This document shows, in pieces, positions 9,409-18,622 of a stretch of DNA of 64,000 nucleotides. Position numbers and translations under genes: made by a program. Source of the stretch: Photobacterium damselae (GTDB lineage Bacteria; Pseudomonadota; Gammaproteobacteria; Enterobacterales; Vibrionaceae); NCBI RefSeq assembly GCF_003026815.1, contig NZ_PYOG01000002.1:295321-359320 (forward strand). Reading direction: 5' to 3'. The notes beneath the pieces are model-generated. The model had not been told where the DNA came from. It saw nothing but the letters and a program-made list of their open reading frames with translations, and did not search any database. How positions within the stretch are numbered: the stretch's first letter is position 1; each line of letters opens with the position of its first letter.

Positions 9409-10773
9409 CTATTTTGTTACAGGTAATGCGACTTCAACCGGTTCGATATCTACAATTTTTGAACGGTTCATGATGATCTTCCAGCGTTGAATACGAACAG
9501 TATTATCTTCATCCGTTTCTTTTGTGATTAAGTTTATCAAATGGCGCTTTTCAACCGATTCTTTTGTGACTTGACCATCTTTGAGCTGATATATCCGTTG
9601 AGAGCCTTTTTCCATTAAGCTGGCAACAACTCTTAAATCGAGAATAATTGATTCACGGGTCTGTTCATAACCACTTAAGAACTTAGTTGGAGACATTCGA
9701 GTGGTACTTTTATAGTGAAGAATGGTCTCTTCTCTATTTGATACTTTATGTTTACGGGTCTTTCTAATGCTTTCAGGAAGTTTGTCGTAGCTAATATATT
9801 CCATCCACTCGAACTGACGGCCAATAAGGTGATCGGTATTAGCATCGAAAAATTGTTTACGCCAGCGAGCTCGACCTTTACGAAGCCAACGCCAAAGCAT
9901 TTTTTTTAAATCGTCTTTAAAAACTTCACGAATAGCGTAAATCAGAGACAGAACCAAAATAAATGATGCGGTAATATCACCTAATACACCACGCGCTTTT
10001 ATCATCATTAAAGTCACAAAGATCATCACAATACCTGCCGCTGCACCTGTGACAATTTTTCGGGTATTTTTACCCAGCTCTATGGTTTTCTCTTTCATAG
10101 TGACTGGGTATTCGATCAAACGACGTAGAAGACGCATCTTATTCGACATTCGGGTTTGATCTTGCATTGCTCTTTCTGAATTATATTTGTGTTTAATTCG
10201 GTGTTGCTCTTCAGATGCGCAGATGTCTAATAAGAGTTCTTTAATTTCTGGGTATTCGTTACCACGGGGTAGGTGAGCCACCATAGCCAAGCAACGTTGT
10301 TCAGTAAACCATGATAGATAGTTATCAATGTTCTCGTAGTACTTAAGCAGCTTTTTATCTGTCGGTACGTTACGACGTAACCTTTTTAAGATACGAATTG
10401 TCAGTTCACTCAGCTCGCTGACATCATCTAATGTGACTGACTCTTTGTTCTCAAGTAAATTATGAGTCTCTTTTTCTAGAGCCAGTGCATACTGATAAGC
10501 GTACAAACTTAAACTTAAGCGATATTGTTCAATCGATAATTTACCTCGACTGGCTAATCGACTATGAACGAGGGGTAAGTGGTTAACGTCACTGTAATAA
10601 GTACGTTTGCCATGAATTGCGTTATGGTAGAACTCTTCATCACTGATGATGTTGCTGGTTAGGCCTAATTCTCCGGGCACAAAAATATAAATATCGAGCT
10701 GTCGATTAGTCGTTTCTTGAATGACGTGGGAGATTTTAAGTTTGTGTCCATCTTTTTTGTCGACAGTGATCAC
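9409..10773 (-). CDS. Conserved hypothetical membrane protein
   Basis: A 454-residue protein without a recognised domain. Residues 1-235 are charged and probably soluble, two adjacent membrane spans follow (about 240-290: IVTGAAAGIVMIFVTLMMI and GDITASFILVLSLIYAI), and a second basic soluble region of about 160 residues completes it. The start is GTG with AGAGGT upstream. This soluble-TM-TM-soluble layout suggests an inner-membrane sensor or scaffold, but no function is proposed. Confidence 0.7.
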   Translation of the reverse strand: MITVDKKDGHKLKISHVIQETTNRQLDIYIFVPGELGLTSNIISDEEFYHNAIHGKRTYYSDVNHLPLVHSRLASRGKLSIEQYRLSLSLYAYQYALALEKETHNLLENKESVTLDDVSELSELTIRILKRLRRNVPTDKKLLKYYENIDNYLSWFTEQRCLAMVAHLPRGNEYPEIKELLLDICASEEQHRIKHKYNSERAMQDQTRMSNKMRLLRRLIEYPVTMKEKTIELGKNTRKIVTGAAAGIVMIFVTLMMIKARGVLGDITASFILVLSLIYAIREVFKDDLKKMLWRWLRKGRARWRKQFFDANTDHLIGRQFEWMEYISYDKLPESIRKTRKHKVSNREETILHYKSTTRMSPTKFLSGYEQTRESIILDLRVVASLMEKGSQRIYQLKDGQVTKESVEKRHLINLITKETDEDNTVRIQRWKIIMNRSKIVDIEPVEVALPVTK

Positions 10774-10904
10774 TTTGTATCCGTACCTCTAAACTGCATG
10801 AAATGATATTTAGTGTGGCTAATGATTGGCGTACTAGCCACCACTTTCTAGTTCAGTGACTTTTGAGCTTGTTATTGTTGTTTTATTTTAAACTTAGTCA
10901 TTCT

Positions 10905-10932
10905 CCTAGAACCTAGAACCTAGAACCTAGAA
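10905..10932. repeat. Tandem CCTAGAA heptamer array
   Basis: Four perfect head-to-tail copies of CCTAGAA followed by a degenerate fifth. Short arrays of this motif recur between genes in vibrios. Read on the minus strand, the array contains the stop codon of a short hydrophobic ORF. Confidence 0.85.
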
Positions 10933-11038
10933 CCTGAAATATTACTCGGATTATGATGACAGTAAATGCAATTAACCGTGTTAATAGGATGAAAAATATC
11001 CAAACAGTTAAAGATTGCTGAGCACCAATGGGGAACAT
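10913..11038 (-). CDS. Possible small single-span membrane protein
   Basis: A 41-codon minus-strand ORF starts ATG-TTC-CCC and encodes one strongly hydrophobic span (LTVWIFFILLTRLIAFTVII) between short polar ends. The last seven codons and the TAG stop come from the CCTAGAA repeat array. No convincing ribosome site is visible, so it could be chance. It is the only coding-like content of the gap 10774-11151, which otherwise holds the cvfB promoter region. Confidence 0.3.
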   Translation of the reverse strand: MFPIGAQQSLTVWIFFILLTRLIAFTVIIIRVIFQVLGSRF

Positions 11039-11151
11039 CACGTATAATGCTCTGTCATTAGTAAATTACAAAGCTAAGTTTACACGTTATATCACTTATT
11101 ATTGTTACACAACATAACGGTGTAGCATGCTGATCAGAGAGTGTCGGATTC

Positions 11152-11994
11152 ATGATTAAAATTGGACAATACAACACATTAGAAGTCGTCAACCTAGTAG
11201 ACTTTGGCGTATTTCTCGATGGTGGAGAGGATTTCGGTAATATCTTATTGCCAAGCCAGTCAGTTCCAGCCGGCACTAACGTGGGCGATAAAATTAAAGT
11301 CTTTCTATACAATGATTCACACGATGAAGTTGTAGCAACAACCGATGAACCTATCGCTCAAGTGGGTGAATTTGCCAAGATGCGAGTTGAAGGAATCACG
11401 ACAGTTGGTGCATTTTTAGATTGGGGTCTGCGTAAAAACCTTTTGTTACCATACAGCGAACAGCGCCGTAAATTACAAGAAGGTGAAGAGATTCTTGTGC
11501 GTGTGTATACCGACCGAGCAACAGGTCGTATTGTCGCTTCAACTAAGTTTAACCGCTTCTTAGATAAAACTCCGGCAACGTATAAAGTTGGGGATGAAGT
11601 ACCAGTATTGATCGCAGAAATCACAGATCTTGGCTATAAAGCGATCATTAATAATCAACATTGGGGCTTACTATTTAAGACCGAATGTTTTGGTAAGCTG
11701 TTTATTGGTAAGACGCTAAAAGCTTACGTAAAAGAAATTCGTGAAGATGGCAAAATCAACCTATCTCTGCAGAAGATGGGTAAAGCACGTATGGATGACC
11801 TATCAGATAAAATTTTAACCTCGTTAGAGAAAAAGGGTGGTTTCATTCCATTAAGTGATAAGTCAACGCCTGAAGAAATTTTCAATGTTTTCCGTACCAG
11901 TAAAGGTACCTTTAAGAAGACCATTGGTGGCTTGTATAAGCAGGGTCTGATTGTTATTGGAAAAGACGGCATCCGCTTAAACGATAACGACTAA
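11152..11994 (+). CDS. cvfB: CvfB-family S1-like RNA-binding protein
   Basis: A 280-residue protein of the CvfB/YitL family: three S1-type OB folds (about residues 1-65, 70-130 and 140-205; e.g. VVNLVDFGVFLDGGEDFGNI) and a C-terminal winged-helix (TPEEIFNVFRTSKGTFKKTI). Staphylococcal CvfB binds RNA and affects virulence-gene expression; the role in vibrios is unclear. It is monocistronic, with a terminator at 12023. Confidence 0.88.
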   Translation: MIKIGQYNTLEVVNLVDFGVFLDGGEDFGNILLPSQSVPAGTNVGDKIKVFLYNDSHDEVVATTDEPIAQVGEFAKMRVEGITTVGAFLDWGLRKNLLLPYSEQRRKLQEGEEILVRVYTDRATGRIVASTKFNRFLDKTPATYKVGDEVPVLIAEITDLGYKAIINNQHWGLLFKTECFGKLFIGKTLKAYVKEIREDGKINLSLQKMGKARMDDLSDKILTSLEKKGGFIPLSDKSTPEEIFNVFRTSKGTFKKTIGGLYKQGLIVIGKDGIRLNDND

Positions 11995-12022
11995 TTAATC
12001 GCTATTTATGGCTGCTGAACAT

Positions 12023-12060
12023 AAACGCATCTTGGCTTATTCCAGGGTGCGTTTTTTTTA
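12023..12060 (+). terminator. Rho-independent terminator of cvfB
   Basis: AAACGCA pairs with TGCGTTT across an 18-base loop, followed by a run of eight Ts. Confidence 0.75.
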
Positions 12061-12264
12061 ATTATCATCTGGCTTTGGTGTAATTATAAGCATTGTAATG
12101 GTCTGTTTTTCATCAGTTTATTGCGCTTCTTATTGCTTCAAAGCAAATGATTTTTTCCATATGAGAAAAGTACGTCTAAATTTAATCGGTAAGTTATTGA
12201 TATTTTGCTGTAGCACGTAGAATTAACCTGTTTAGTGCAATTAAAGTTAACATTTACATAACTT

Positions 12265-12280
12265 TGTGATCTTGATCGTG
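12265..12280 (+). promoter_or_regulatory. Possible CRP site upstream of nupC
   Basis: TGTGATCTTGATCGTG fits the CRP pattern TGTGA-N6-TCACA with a perfect left half and partial right half. It lies about 50 bases before the nupC start, and CRP control of nupC is known in enterics. Otherwise the gap 11995-12331 holds only the cvfB terminator and AT-rich DNA. Confidence 0.45.
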
Positions 12281-12331
12281 TTTTGTTGCTCGTTACAATG
12301 CGCGTCCCTTTTGACATATTTGATCAACATC

Positions 12332-13540
12332 ATGATTGCAGTACTGGGTATTTTTGTTCTTATTTTATTAGCTTGGATTATTTCTACTGACCGTAAGCGC
12401 ATTCCGATTAAAATGGTATCGCTGGCGTTTTTAATGCAAGTTCTGTTTGCTCTTTTTGTGCTATATGTACCTGTTGGTAAAACGATTCTACAGTCGATTA
12501 CTCACGGCGTAACCTATGTGACCGATTACGGTAAAGATGGTTTATCTTTTCTGTTTGGTGGTTTAGCAACGGGCAGTATTGGTTTCGTATTTGCGGTGAA
12601 CGTTTTAGGCATCATCATCTTTTTCTCCGCATTGATTTCTATGCTTTACCATATCGGTATTATGCAAAAAGTTGTGAACGTTTGCGGTGGGGCTTTACAA
12701 CGAGTATTAGGTACTGGCCGTGCAGAATCCTTATCGGCAACTGCAAATATCTTTGTTGGTATGTCAGAAGTCCCATTGGTCATCAAACCATATTTAAAAA
12801 GCATGGATGATTCGCAACTGTTTGCTGTTATGACTTGTGGTTTAGCATCGGTTGCCGGTTCTACTATGGTAGGTTATGCCGCTGTGGGTGTGGACTTAGG
12901 CTATCTTATTGCTGCTGCGTTTATGTCGGCTCCTGCGGGTTTGTTAATGGCTAAAATCATTGTGCCGCCATCAGAACAAAAAATCAGTGCTGATGAAATT
13001 ACCGCAGTTGAAATCCCTAAAGCAACGAATGTGGTTGAAGCGCTCGCTGATGGTGCAATGTCGGGCTTGCGTATGGCTGTTACCATTGGTGCGACGCTGG
13101 TGGCATTTATTAGTGTGATTGCTTTGCTAAACGGTATGTTAGGCGATATTGGTGCTCTATTTGGCGTTAAAGATTTAAGCTTCCAACTGATCTTAGGCTA
13201 TGTATTTTCACCTGTAGCTCTGCTTATTGGTGTGCCTTGGGCAGATGTGATAACGGCTGGCTCTTTGATTGGTCAGAAAGTTGTGATGAACGAGTTTGTT
13301 GCATTTATTGACTTGATGAAAGTAAAAGACACGATGTCACCACACAGTGTAGCTGTTGTTACTTTCGCCTTATGTGGCTTTGCTAATGTCACCACGCTTG
13401 CAATCTTAATTGGCGGTATGGGAAGTCTAATCCCTGAGCGTCGTCCGTTTATTGCCAAGTATGGTGCTCGTGCAGTGATGGCTGGTGTTCTTGCTAACCT
13501 AATGAGTGCTGCAATCGTAAGTATTATTCTGTCGCTATAA
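12332..13540 (+). CDS. nupC: NupC-family concentrative nucleoside transporter
   Basis: A 402-residue protein (start ATG 12332, giving MIAVLGIFVLILLAWI; an in-frame upstream ATG would add a poorly fitting 22-residue extension). It has CNT family signatures: the Gate domain, SEVPLVIKPYL, and IGQKVVMNEFVAF, equivalent to the G-x-K-x3-NEFVA motif of the nucleoside site. It imports nucleosides with Na+ or H+ across the inner membrane, like the structurally solved V. cholerae CNT. A perfect 12-bp terminator hairpin follows. Confidence 0.93.
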   Translation: MIAVLGIFVLILLAWIISTDRKRIPIKMVSLAFLMQVLFALFVLYVPVGKTILQSITHGVTYVTDYGKDGLSFLFGGLATGSIGFVFAVNVLGIIIFFSALISMLYHIGIMQKVVNVCGGALQRVLGTGRAESLSATANIFVGMSEVPLVIKPYLKSMDDSQLFAVMTCGLASVAGSTMVGYAAVGVDLGYLIAAAFMSAPAGLLMAKIIVPPSEQKISADEITAVEIPKATNVVEALADGAMSGLRMAVTIGATLVAFISVIALLNGMLGDIGALFGVKDLSFQLILGYVFSPVALLIGVPWADVITAGSLIGQKVVMNEFVAFIDLMKVKDTMSPHSVAVVTFALCGFANVTTLAILIGGMGSLIPERRPFIAKYGARAVMAGVLANLMSAAIVSIILSL

Positions 13541-13573
13541 TCCTTATGTAGATTCAAAAAACATAAGTTTACA

Positions 13574-13614
13574 AAAGCCAGTAGACGGAGAAAATCTCTT
13601 TCTACTGGCTTTGT
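13574..13614 (+). terminator. Terminator of nupC
   Basis: AAAGCCAGTAGA pairs perfectly with TCTACTGGCTTT. The stem shares GCCAGTAG with the terminator at 5194. Confidence 0.85.
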
Positions 13615-13644
13615 TCTATCTGATATATCTATATCGTTAGCCAA

Positions 13645-13692
13645 GATAAAAAAATCCTGCAATAAATGTAATCATCATCTATTGCAGGATTT
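13645..13692 (-). terminator. Terminator of the moeA-moeB operon
   Basis: On the minus strand AAATCCTGCAATA and TATTGCAGGATTT form a 13-bp stem followed by a T-run (read as AAAAAAA at 13649 on the plus strand). Confidence 0.85.
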
Positions 13693-13718
13693 GTATTTTC
13701 TAACCGATCTTAAAATGA

Positions 13719-14477
13719 TTAGGCTGATTGAGTACCACAAACCGAACATGTCGGCAGTTTCATCAGTTTCATTTCTCGCCAACTCATTGATAAAGCATCC
13801 AGCATCAACAGCTTACCGGTTAATGGCGTACCCATATGACTAACGACTTTAATCGCTTCCATTGCTTGTACCGCACCAACAATACCGACGACAGGTGACA
13901 TAATACCAGCCTCAACACAGCTTAGAGTCTGCTGACCAAATAGGGCACTAAGACATTGATAGCAAGGCTCATTGTCTTGATAAGTGTAAACACTAATTTG
14001 ACCTTCCATGCGAATTGCCGCTCCTGAAATAAGCGGTTTCTTAATGGCAAAACAGAGGCGGTTTAATTGATTTCGAGTATCAACGTTATCACTGCAATCA
14101 AGCACAAGATCATGCTGTTCGATTAACGGACGAAGTTCATCATCACTTAAACGCTTAGCAATGGTTTCAACCTCAAGATAAGGGTTGATTTTTTCTAGAG
14201 CGGTTTTTGCTGATTCAACTTTCAATTGACCAATTGTGCTGTCGTTATGAAGCAGTTGTCGCTGAAGGTTAGACACTTCCACTTTGTCATCATCAATCAG
14301 GGTAAGTTTTCCTACACCCGCAGCCGCCAAATATTGAGTAGAAGCGCAACCTAAGCCGCCAGCTCCTAAAATTAGCATCGAAGCACTCTTTAGCGCTTCT
14401 TGGCCTTCAAAATCAAATTGGCGCAGCATAATCTGGCGGTTATAGCGCAGCATTTCTGCATCGGAAAGTTCGCTCAC
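13719..14477 (-). CDS. moeB: Molybdopterin-synthase adenylyltransferase MoeB
   Basis: A 252-residue ThiF/E1-like enzyme. RYNRQIML and the nucleotide-binding GAGGLGCASTQYLAAAGVG are at the N-terminus; the zinc cysteines are CYQC and CSVC near the C-terminus. MoeB adenylates the C-terminal glycine of MoaD so that it can be sulfurated for molybdopterin synthesis. It lies 12 bases after moeA on the same strand, the usual moeAB operon. Its length is the family norm and nothing is missing. Confidence 0.94.
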   Translation of the reverse strand: MSELSDAEMLRYNRQIMLRQFDFEGQEALKSASMLILGAGGLGCASTQYLAAAGVGKLTLIDDDKVEVSNLQRQLLHNDSTIGQLKVESAKTALEKINPYLEVETIAKRLSDDELRPLIEQHDLVLDCSDNVDTRNQLNRLCFAIKKPLISGAAIRMEGQISVYTYQDNEPCYQCLSALFGQQTLSCVEAGIMSPVVGIVGAVQAMEAIKVVSHMGTPLTGKLLMLDALSMSWREMKLMKLPTCSVCGTQSA

Positions 14478-14489
14478 AAAAAATTCCTG

Positions 14490-15737
14490 TTAGTACATGG
14501 TGTGGTTGAAAAGCTCGATGGTTACCTGTTCGCCCGCTTCAACACGGCCGCGATCTTGCTCTAAAACAACAAAGCAGTTTGCAAGATGCATAGAGCTAAA
14601 TGCTCCTGAACCTTGATTACCTGTGGTGGCAACTTCTACTTGGCCTTGCGTATTAATCTGATAGATACCACGTTGGAAGTCAGTTCGACCAGGGCGCTTC
14701 TTAAAGCCAGTTGTTGCAATAGCTTGAAGGCGCTGTGGTGCTTGGTATTGAGTGTGACCTGCAAGTTTTGCCAACATAGGTTGTACCAACTGATATAGCG
14801 TTAACATTGCAGATACTGGATTACCAGGTAGGCCACAGAACCAAGCGTTATTGATGGTGCCAAATGCAAACGGTTTACCTGGCTTCATGGCAATTTTCCA
14901 AAAACCAATTTGGCCCTGTTCATCTAAGATGTCTTTTGTAAAATCGGCTTCACCGACACTAACACCACCAGAGGTGATCATTACATCGGCTTCTGTTGAG
15001 GCTTTAGTAAATGCAGCACGTAGTTGGTCTGGACAATCTGGAATAATGCCAAGATCGAGTACATCACAACCAAATTTTTCCAGTAAAGCGCGGATACCGT
15101 AGCGGTTACTGTCATAGATCTGGCCCGCTTCTAATGGTTCACCGACAGGACGTAGCTCATCACCTGTTGAAAAGAATGCAACAATAGGGCGAACATACAC
15201 TTCAAACTGAGCAATACCTAAAGAAGCCAGTAGAGGCATTTCACGTGCAGTGATTCGGGTACCTTTAGCCAGTACAATGTCACCTTGGCAAGCATCATCG
15301 CCAATAGGGCGTACATTATCACCATGCTTTGGCTTATCATGAAAAGTAATGGTCTCACCGTCTGCCGTGGTTTCTTCTTGCATAATGACGGTATCAGCCC
15401 CTTTCGGTAACTCAGCACCTGTCATAATTCGAATGCATTGACCTTGCTGACATTCACCGGCAAAAGGTACGCCAGCAAAAGCTTTACCCGCTAAAGTGAG
15501 TGTATTGGCGTTAACAAGATCGGCAGAACGGTACGCATAGCCATCCATCGCTGAGTTTGCGAAAGGGGGAACATTGATCGGAGAGTGTACATCTTGAGCA
15601 AGCACGTAACCCATTGCATCAGTAAGCGCGACAGTTTTGGTTGCTTCAAGAGGTGTTACTTGAGACAAAATTTTATCAAGAGCAGTTTCAACCGGCATTA
15701 AACCCGGTGCGTCACAACATCCCATAGTGGTGTCCAT
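14490..15737 (-). CDS. moeA: Molybdopterin molybdenumtransferase MoeA
   Basis: A 415-residue protein with the MoeA domains: MoeA_N (ANSAMDGYAYRSADL; GAELPKGADTVIMQEE), the MPT-binding MoCF domain (TSGGVSVGEADFTKDIL; MKPGKPFAFG; GLPGNPVSAM) and a C-terminal barrel. It inserts molybdate into adenylylated molybdopterin to make Mo-cofactor. First gene of the moeA-moeB operon; the folE region is divergent. No Moco riboswitch was recognised upstream. Confidence 0.94.
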   Translation of the reverse strand: MDTTMGCCDAPGLMPVETALDKILSQVTPLEATKTVALTDAMGYVLAQDVHSPINVPPFANSAMDGYAYRSADLVNANTLTLAGKAFAGVPFAGECQQGQCIRIMTGAELPKGADTVIMQEETTADGETITFHDKPKHGDNVRPIGDDACQGDIVLAKGTRITAREMPLLASLGIAQFEVYVRPIVAFFSTGDELRPVGEPLEAGQIYDSNRYGIRALLEKFGCDVLDLGIIPDCPDQLRAAFTKASTEADVMITSGGVSVGEADFTKDILDEQGQIGFWKIAMKPGKPFAFGTINNAWFCGLPGNPVSAMLTLYQLVQPMLAKLAGHTQYQAPQRLQAIATTGFKKRPGRTDFQRGIYQINTQGQVEVATTGNQGSGAFSSMHLANCFVVLEQDRGRVEAGEQVTIELFNHTMY

Positions 15738-15869
15738 TATAATTATGTCAATTAAACAGTATCTGAAATATATCTTTTAAGTTATAACGTTCAGATAAAT
15801 ATCTCAATAGTATAGTGTGATTGGATTTCATCACTAGTGTTAACTTAGAGAGTATCAATTGGAGTAATT

Positions 15870-15991
15870 ATGCCAAAAAAAGGCTAGCGAAACTAACCCG
15901 TATTAAATTCAGGGTGGAATTATTTTCATTTACAGGTATCCTCGAACGTGATTTGTATCACTGGCCGAAAGAATGGGTGAGTTTTGGGTAA
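15870..15991 (+). pseudogene. Small ORF upstream of folE, apparently frameshifted at a poly-A tract
   Basis: GGAG-N5-ATG opens a frame that stops after MPKKG. A run of seven As (15875-15881) follows the ATG. With one more A the frame would continue for 40 residues (…RLAKLTRIKFRVELFSF… to …WPKEWVSFG) and stop 28 bases before folE. The shifted frame has protein-like composition and no stop. It may be a sequencing error, a real frameshift, a slippage site or chance. No family was recognised. Confidence 0.45.
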
Positions 15992-16019
15992 AATAGCACC
16001 TAAGCCAGTTGGAGGAAAA

Positions 16020-16673
16020 ATGACAACACTTAGCGAATCAGCTTTAAAAGTTCGTGAGGCATTAGCGGCTCGTGGACTGGAAACACCAATGACAGACCTT
16101 GTGGTCGAGCGCAATGAAAAAAAAGAAAAAATTGAACATCATATGCGTGAGATCTTAAATCTACTTAGCCTAGATTTAACTGATGACAGCCTACAAGAAA
16201 CCCCTCACCGTATTGCAAAAATGTATGTGGATGAGATTTTCTCCGGTCTTGATTACGCTAATTTCCCTAAAATCACAGTTATTGAAAACAAGATGAACTG
16301 TGATGAGATGGTTCGAGTTAAAGATATTACCCTAACGAGTACCTGTGAACATCACTTGGTTACGATCGATGGTAAAGCTACCGTAGCTTATATTCCACGC
16401 GGTAAAATTATTGGTTTATCAAAAATCAACCGTATCGTTCGTTTCTTTGCTCAACGTCCTCAAGTTCAAGAGCGTTTAACTCAACAAGTTTTGGTTGCTC
16501 TGCAAACGTTATTGGAAAGTGAAGATGTCGCCGTTCGTATTGATGCTACACATTATTGTGTGAAATCTCGTGGGGTAATGGATGCGACCAGTGAGACTAC
16601 TACTACAGCATTAGGTGGTATTTTTAAGCGCAATCCAGCGACTCGTGCCGAATTTCTGCATGGTGTTTGTTAA
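16020..16673 (+). CDS. folE: GTP cyclohydrolase I (FolE type 1)
   Basis: A 217-residue enzyme that converts GTP to 7,8-dihydroneopterin triphosphate, first step of folate (and queuosine/biopterin) synthesis. [19 protein letters not shown] holds the zinc Cys and His; the second zinc Cys is in [32 protein letters not shown] is the family core. ATG at 16020 is chosen because GGAGG stands 4 bases upstream; the open frame reaches further back but lacks a ribosome site. It is divergent from moeA, so two pterin-linked pathways share an intergenic region. Confidence 0.95.
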   Translation: MTTLSESALKVREALAARGLETPMTDLVVERNEKKEKIEHHMREILNLLSLDLTDDSLQETPHRIAKMYVDEIFSGLDYANFPKITVIENKMNCDEMVRVKDITLTSTCEHHLVTIDGKATVAYIPRGKIIGLSKINRIVRFFAQRPQVQERLTQQVLVALQTLLESEDVAVRIDATHYCVKSRGVMDATSETTTTALGGIFKRNPATRAEFLHGVC

Positions 16674-16705
16674 GTTACGACGACCTAAATAAAATCATGT
16701 AAAAT

Positions 16706-16741
16706 CAATGCCTGTCCTTTGTGATGGGCATTGTTGTTTTT
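16706..16741 (+). terminator. Terminator of folE
   Basis: CAATGCC pairs with GGCATTG, followed by TTGTTTTTA. Confidence 0.65.
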
Positions 16742-16779
16742 AAGGTCATCAATTGTTTTTAATAGGGGAATAGCGAGTC

Positions 16780-17700
16780 ATGGATCTTATTAAGTTATCA
16801 CGCATTAGTATGAAGCATCTTATTACGTTACATATTATGCTTGATACATTAAGTGTGACAGCCACTGCAGAAAGACTCTGCTTAAGCCCCTCATCGGTCA
16901 GTAAAACGCTGAATCAGTTACGTGATAACCTCAATGATGATCTGTTTTATCGCCACGGTAATAAATTAATCGCAACACCCTTAGCTCGCCGTCTAGGTCC
17001 AACAGTTCGGCAAATGATCAATGATATGAATCAAATCATGACGGCCGAAGTCTTTGATGTGAGCCAATATCAAGGTCGGTTTTCTATTGCGATGCGAGAG
17101 AGTACTTTTGATCTGTTAGCTGCACAATTGAGCCAAAATATTATTGCTCAAGCGCCGCATATAAGATTGGATATTTGGTCTAAAGACAGCATAGGTTTTG
17201 ATGGTCTTCGTAAAGGGATCCTTGATTTCGTTATTTTACCCCACGACAGAAGTCAGCCGCCATTAAACAGTCAAAGCCATTTGGTATGGGAAACCTTAAT
17301 GACTGATGAGATGATCTGTTTAATGAACCCAAATCATCCACTTGCTCAACAAGAAATGACAATAGAGAGGTACCTTAGCCAAAATCATATTGGGATTATG
17401 GATAACGATCTCAATCAACCTTTCTTTGAACTTCAACTTACTCAAGAGCACCAAAGCCGACAAGTAACTGTTACCGTGGCCGATTTTGGTGCAGCTGCGA
17501 CCTTATGTCAGTACAGCAATTTATTGTTTACTTGTTCTCGGCGTTGGGCTGAAACCGCTATCATTGCCAAAGATCTTGTGGTTAAACCTTTACCTTTTAA
17601 TTATGGGGAAGTGGCATACAGCTTGGTATGGCATGAGCCGAGTATGAACGATCCTGCCCATCGTTGGATGTATGAGCAGATCGTAAAATGTGCTTATTAA
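16780..17700 (+). CDS. LysR-family transcriptional regulator
   Basis: A 306-residue protein with an N-terminal winged helix (SVTATAERLCLSPSSVSKTLNQLRD) and a LysR effector domain. It converges with the YjjW gene; the two stop codons lie within an ATTAATCA/TGATTAAT hairpin (17696-17720). The target is unknown. It resembles the LysR protein at 8451 in overall plan but is not a recent duplicate. Confidence 0.87.
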   Translation: MDLIKLSRISMKHLITLHIMLDTLSVTATAERLCLSPSSVSKTLNQLRDNLNDDLFYRHGNKLIATPLARRLGPTVRQMINDMNQIMTAEVFDVSQYQGRFSIAMRESTFDLLAAQLSQNIIAQAPHIRLDIWSKDSIGFDGLRKGILDFVILPHDRSQPPLNSQSHLVWETLMTDEMICLMNPNHPLAQQEMTIERYLSQNHIGIMDNDLNQPFFELQLTQEHQSRQVTVTVADFGAAATLCQYSNLLFTCSRRWAETAIIAKDLVVKPLPFNYGEVAYSLVWHEPSMNDPAHRWMYEQIVKCAY

Positions 17701-17715
17701 TCATTTAGATTTTGA

Positions 17716-18600
17716 TTAATGGTTGAGGTATATGACAGGTAACAGAATATTTTGTACACCTCGTTGGATCAGCTGTTGAGCTAAAAACTCTACATCACCT
17801 TGTCGGCAAACAGGCCAATTTAATGCTTCTCCTGTTACGCCATGATGTTGAAACGCATTGAGGCGAATATTAACTAGATTGTCTGTTTGAATTTGGTTGA
17901 TAAATAAAGCGAGTTCTTCGATATTGGTATCAAAATCTGTAATAGATGGAATGAGTAATAAGCGCAGTTCATGCAATTTACCGTATTCTGCTAACAATCT
18001 AATTGATTGAAAAACGCGATGGTTACTATGACCGGTTAACTCATGATGGATGTCGTTCTGCCATGCTTTTAAATCTAACATAGCGCCATCTAGATAAGGT
18101 AAAACCTTTAACCAACCTTGAATACCTAAGCTCCCGTTGGAATCAATCATACATGTGAGATGGTGAAGGTGAGGCGTCTGTTTAACCGCTTTAAAAAGCT
18201 CAACAATAAACGCTAACTGCAGTGTTGATTCGCCACCTGAGACTGTAATTCCATTGATGAATAATTGGTGCTTTTCAATGAGTACCATTATTTGCTCAAC
18301 AGTATAACGCTCTGCCTTCGGCGTAGATTGGCGAGAGCAAGTCTCTAAACAAGTGTCGCACTCTATACATGTGCGACTATCCCATACTATGTTTTTCTTA
18401 TTATCTATAATTTCCAATGTTAACGCTTGAGTAGGGCATGTCTCAATGCAATCACCACAATGATTACACATATCAATTGTGTAGGGATTATGACAGTTTT
18501 TGCATTGATAATTGCACCCTTGGAAAAAGATCACTAGCCGATTTCCTGGCCCATCGACACAAGAAAAAGGCAGAATCCGATTAATTATTGCTTCGGTCAT
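17716..18600 (-). CDS. yjjW: YjjW-family glycyl-radical enzyme activase (radical SAM)
   Basis: A 294-residue radical SAM activase. CNYQCKNC is the C-x3-C-x2-C motif that binds the SAM-cleaving 4Fe-4S cluster. It is followed by two ferredoxin-type clusters (CNHCGDCIETCP and CIECDTCLETC), the insert typical of glycyl-radical activases outside the PFL type. TVSGGEST is the GGE SAM-contact motif. It should generate the glycyl radical on the enzyme encoded 22 bases upstream (18623-20167), under anaerobic conditions. Confidence 0.9.
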   Translation of the reverse strand: MTEAIINRILPFSCVDGPGNRLVIFFQGCNYQCKNCHNPYTIDMCNHCGDCIETCPTQALTLEIIDNKKNIVWDSRTCIECDTCLETCSRQSTPKAERYTVEQIMVLIEKHQLFINGITVSGGESTLQLAFIVELFKAVKQTPHLHHLTCMIDSNGSLGIQGWLKVLPYLDGAMLDLKAWQNDIHHELTGHSNHRVFQSIRLLAEYGKLHELRLLLIPSITDFDTNIEELALFINQIQTDNLVNIRLNAFQHHGVTGEALNWPVCRQGDVEFLAQQLIQRGVQNILLPVIYLNH

Positions 18601-18622
18601 GGTTCTGCCTGATCTGTTTATC

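Noticed and set aside
11152..11994. Antisense ORFs over cvfB
   Set aside because: Codon shadows; the S1-domain frame on the plus strand is clearly the gene.
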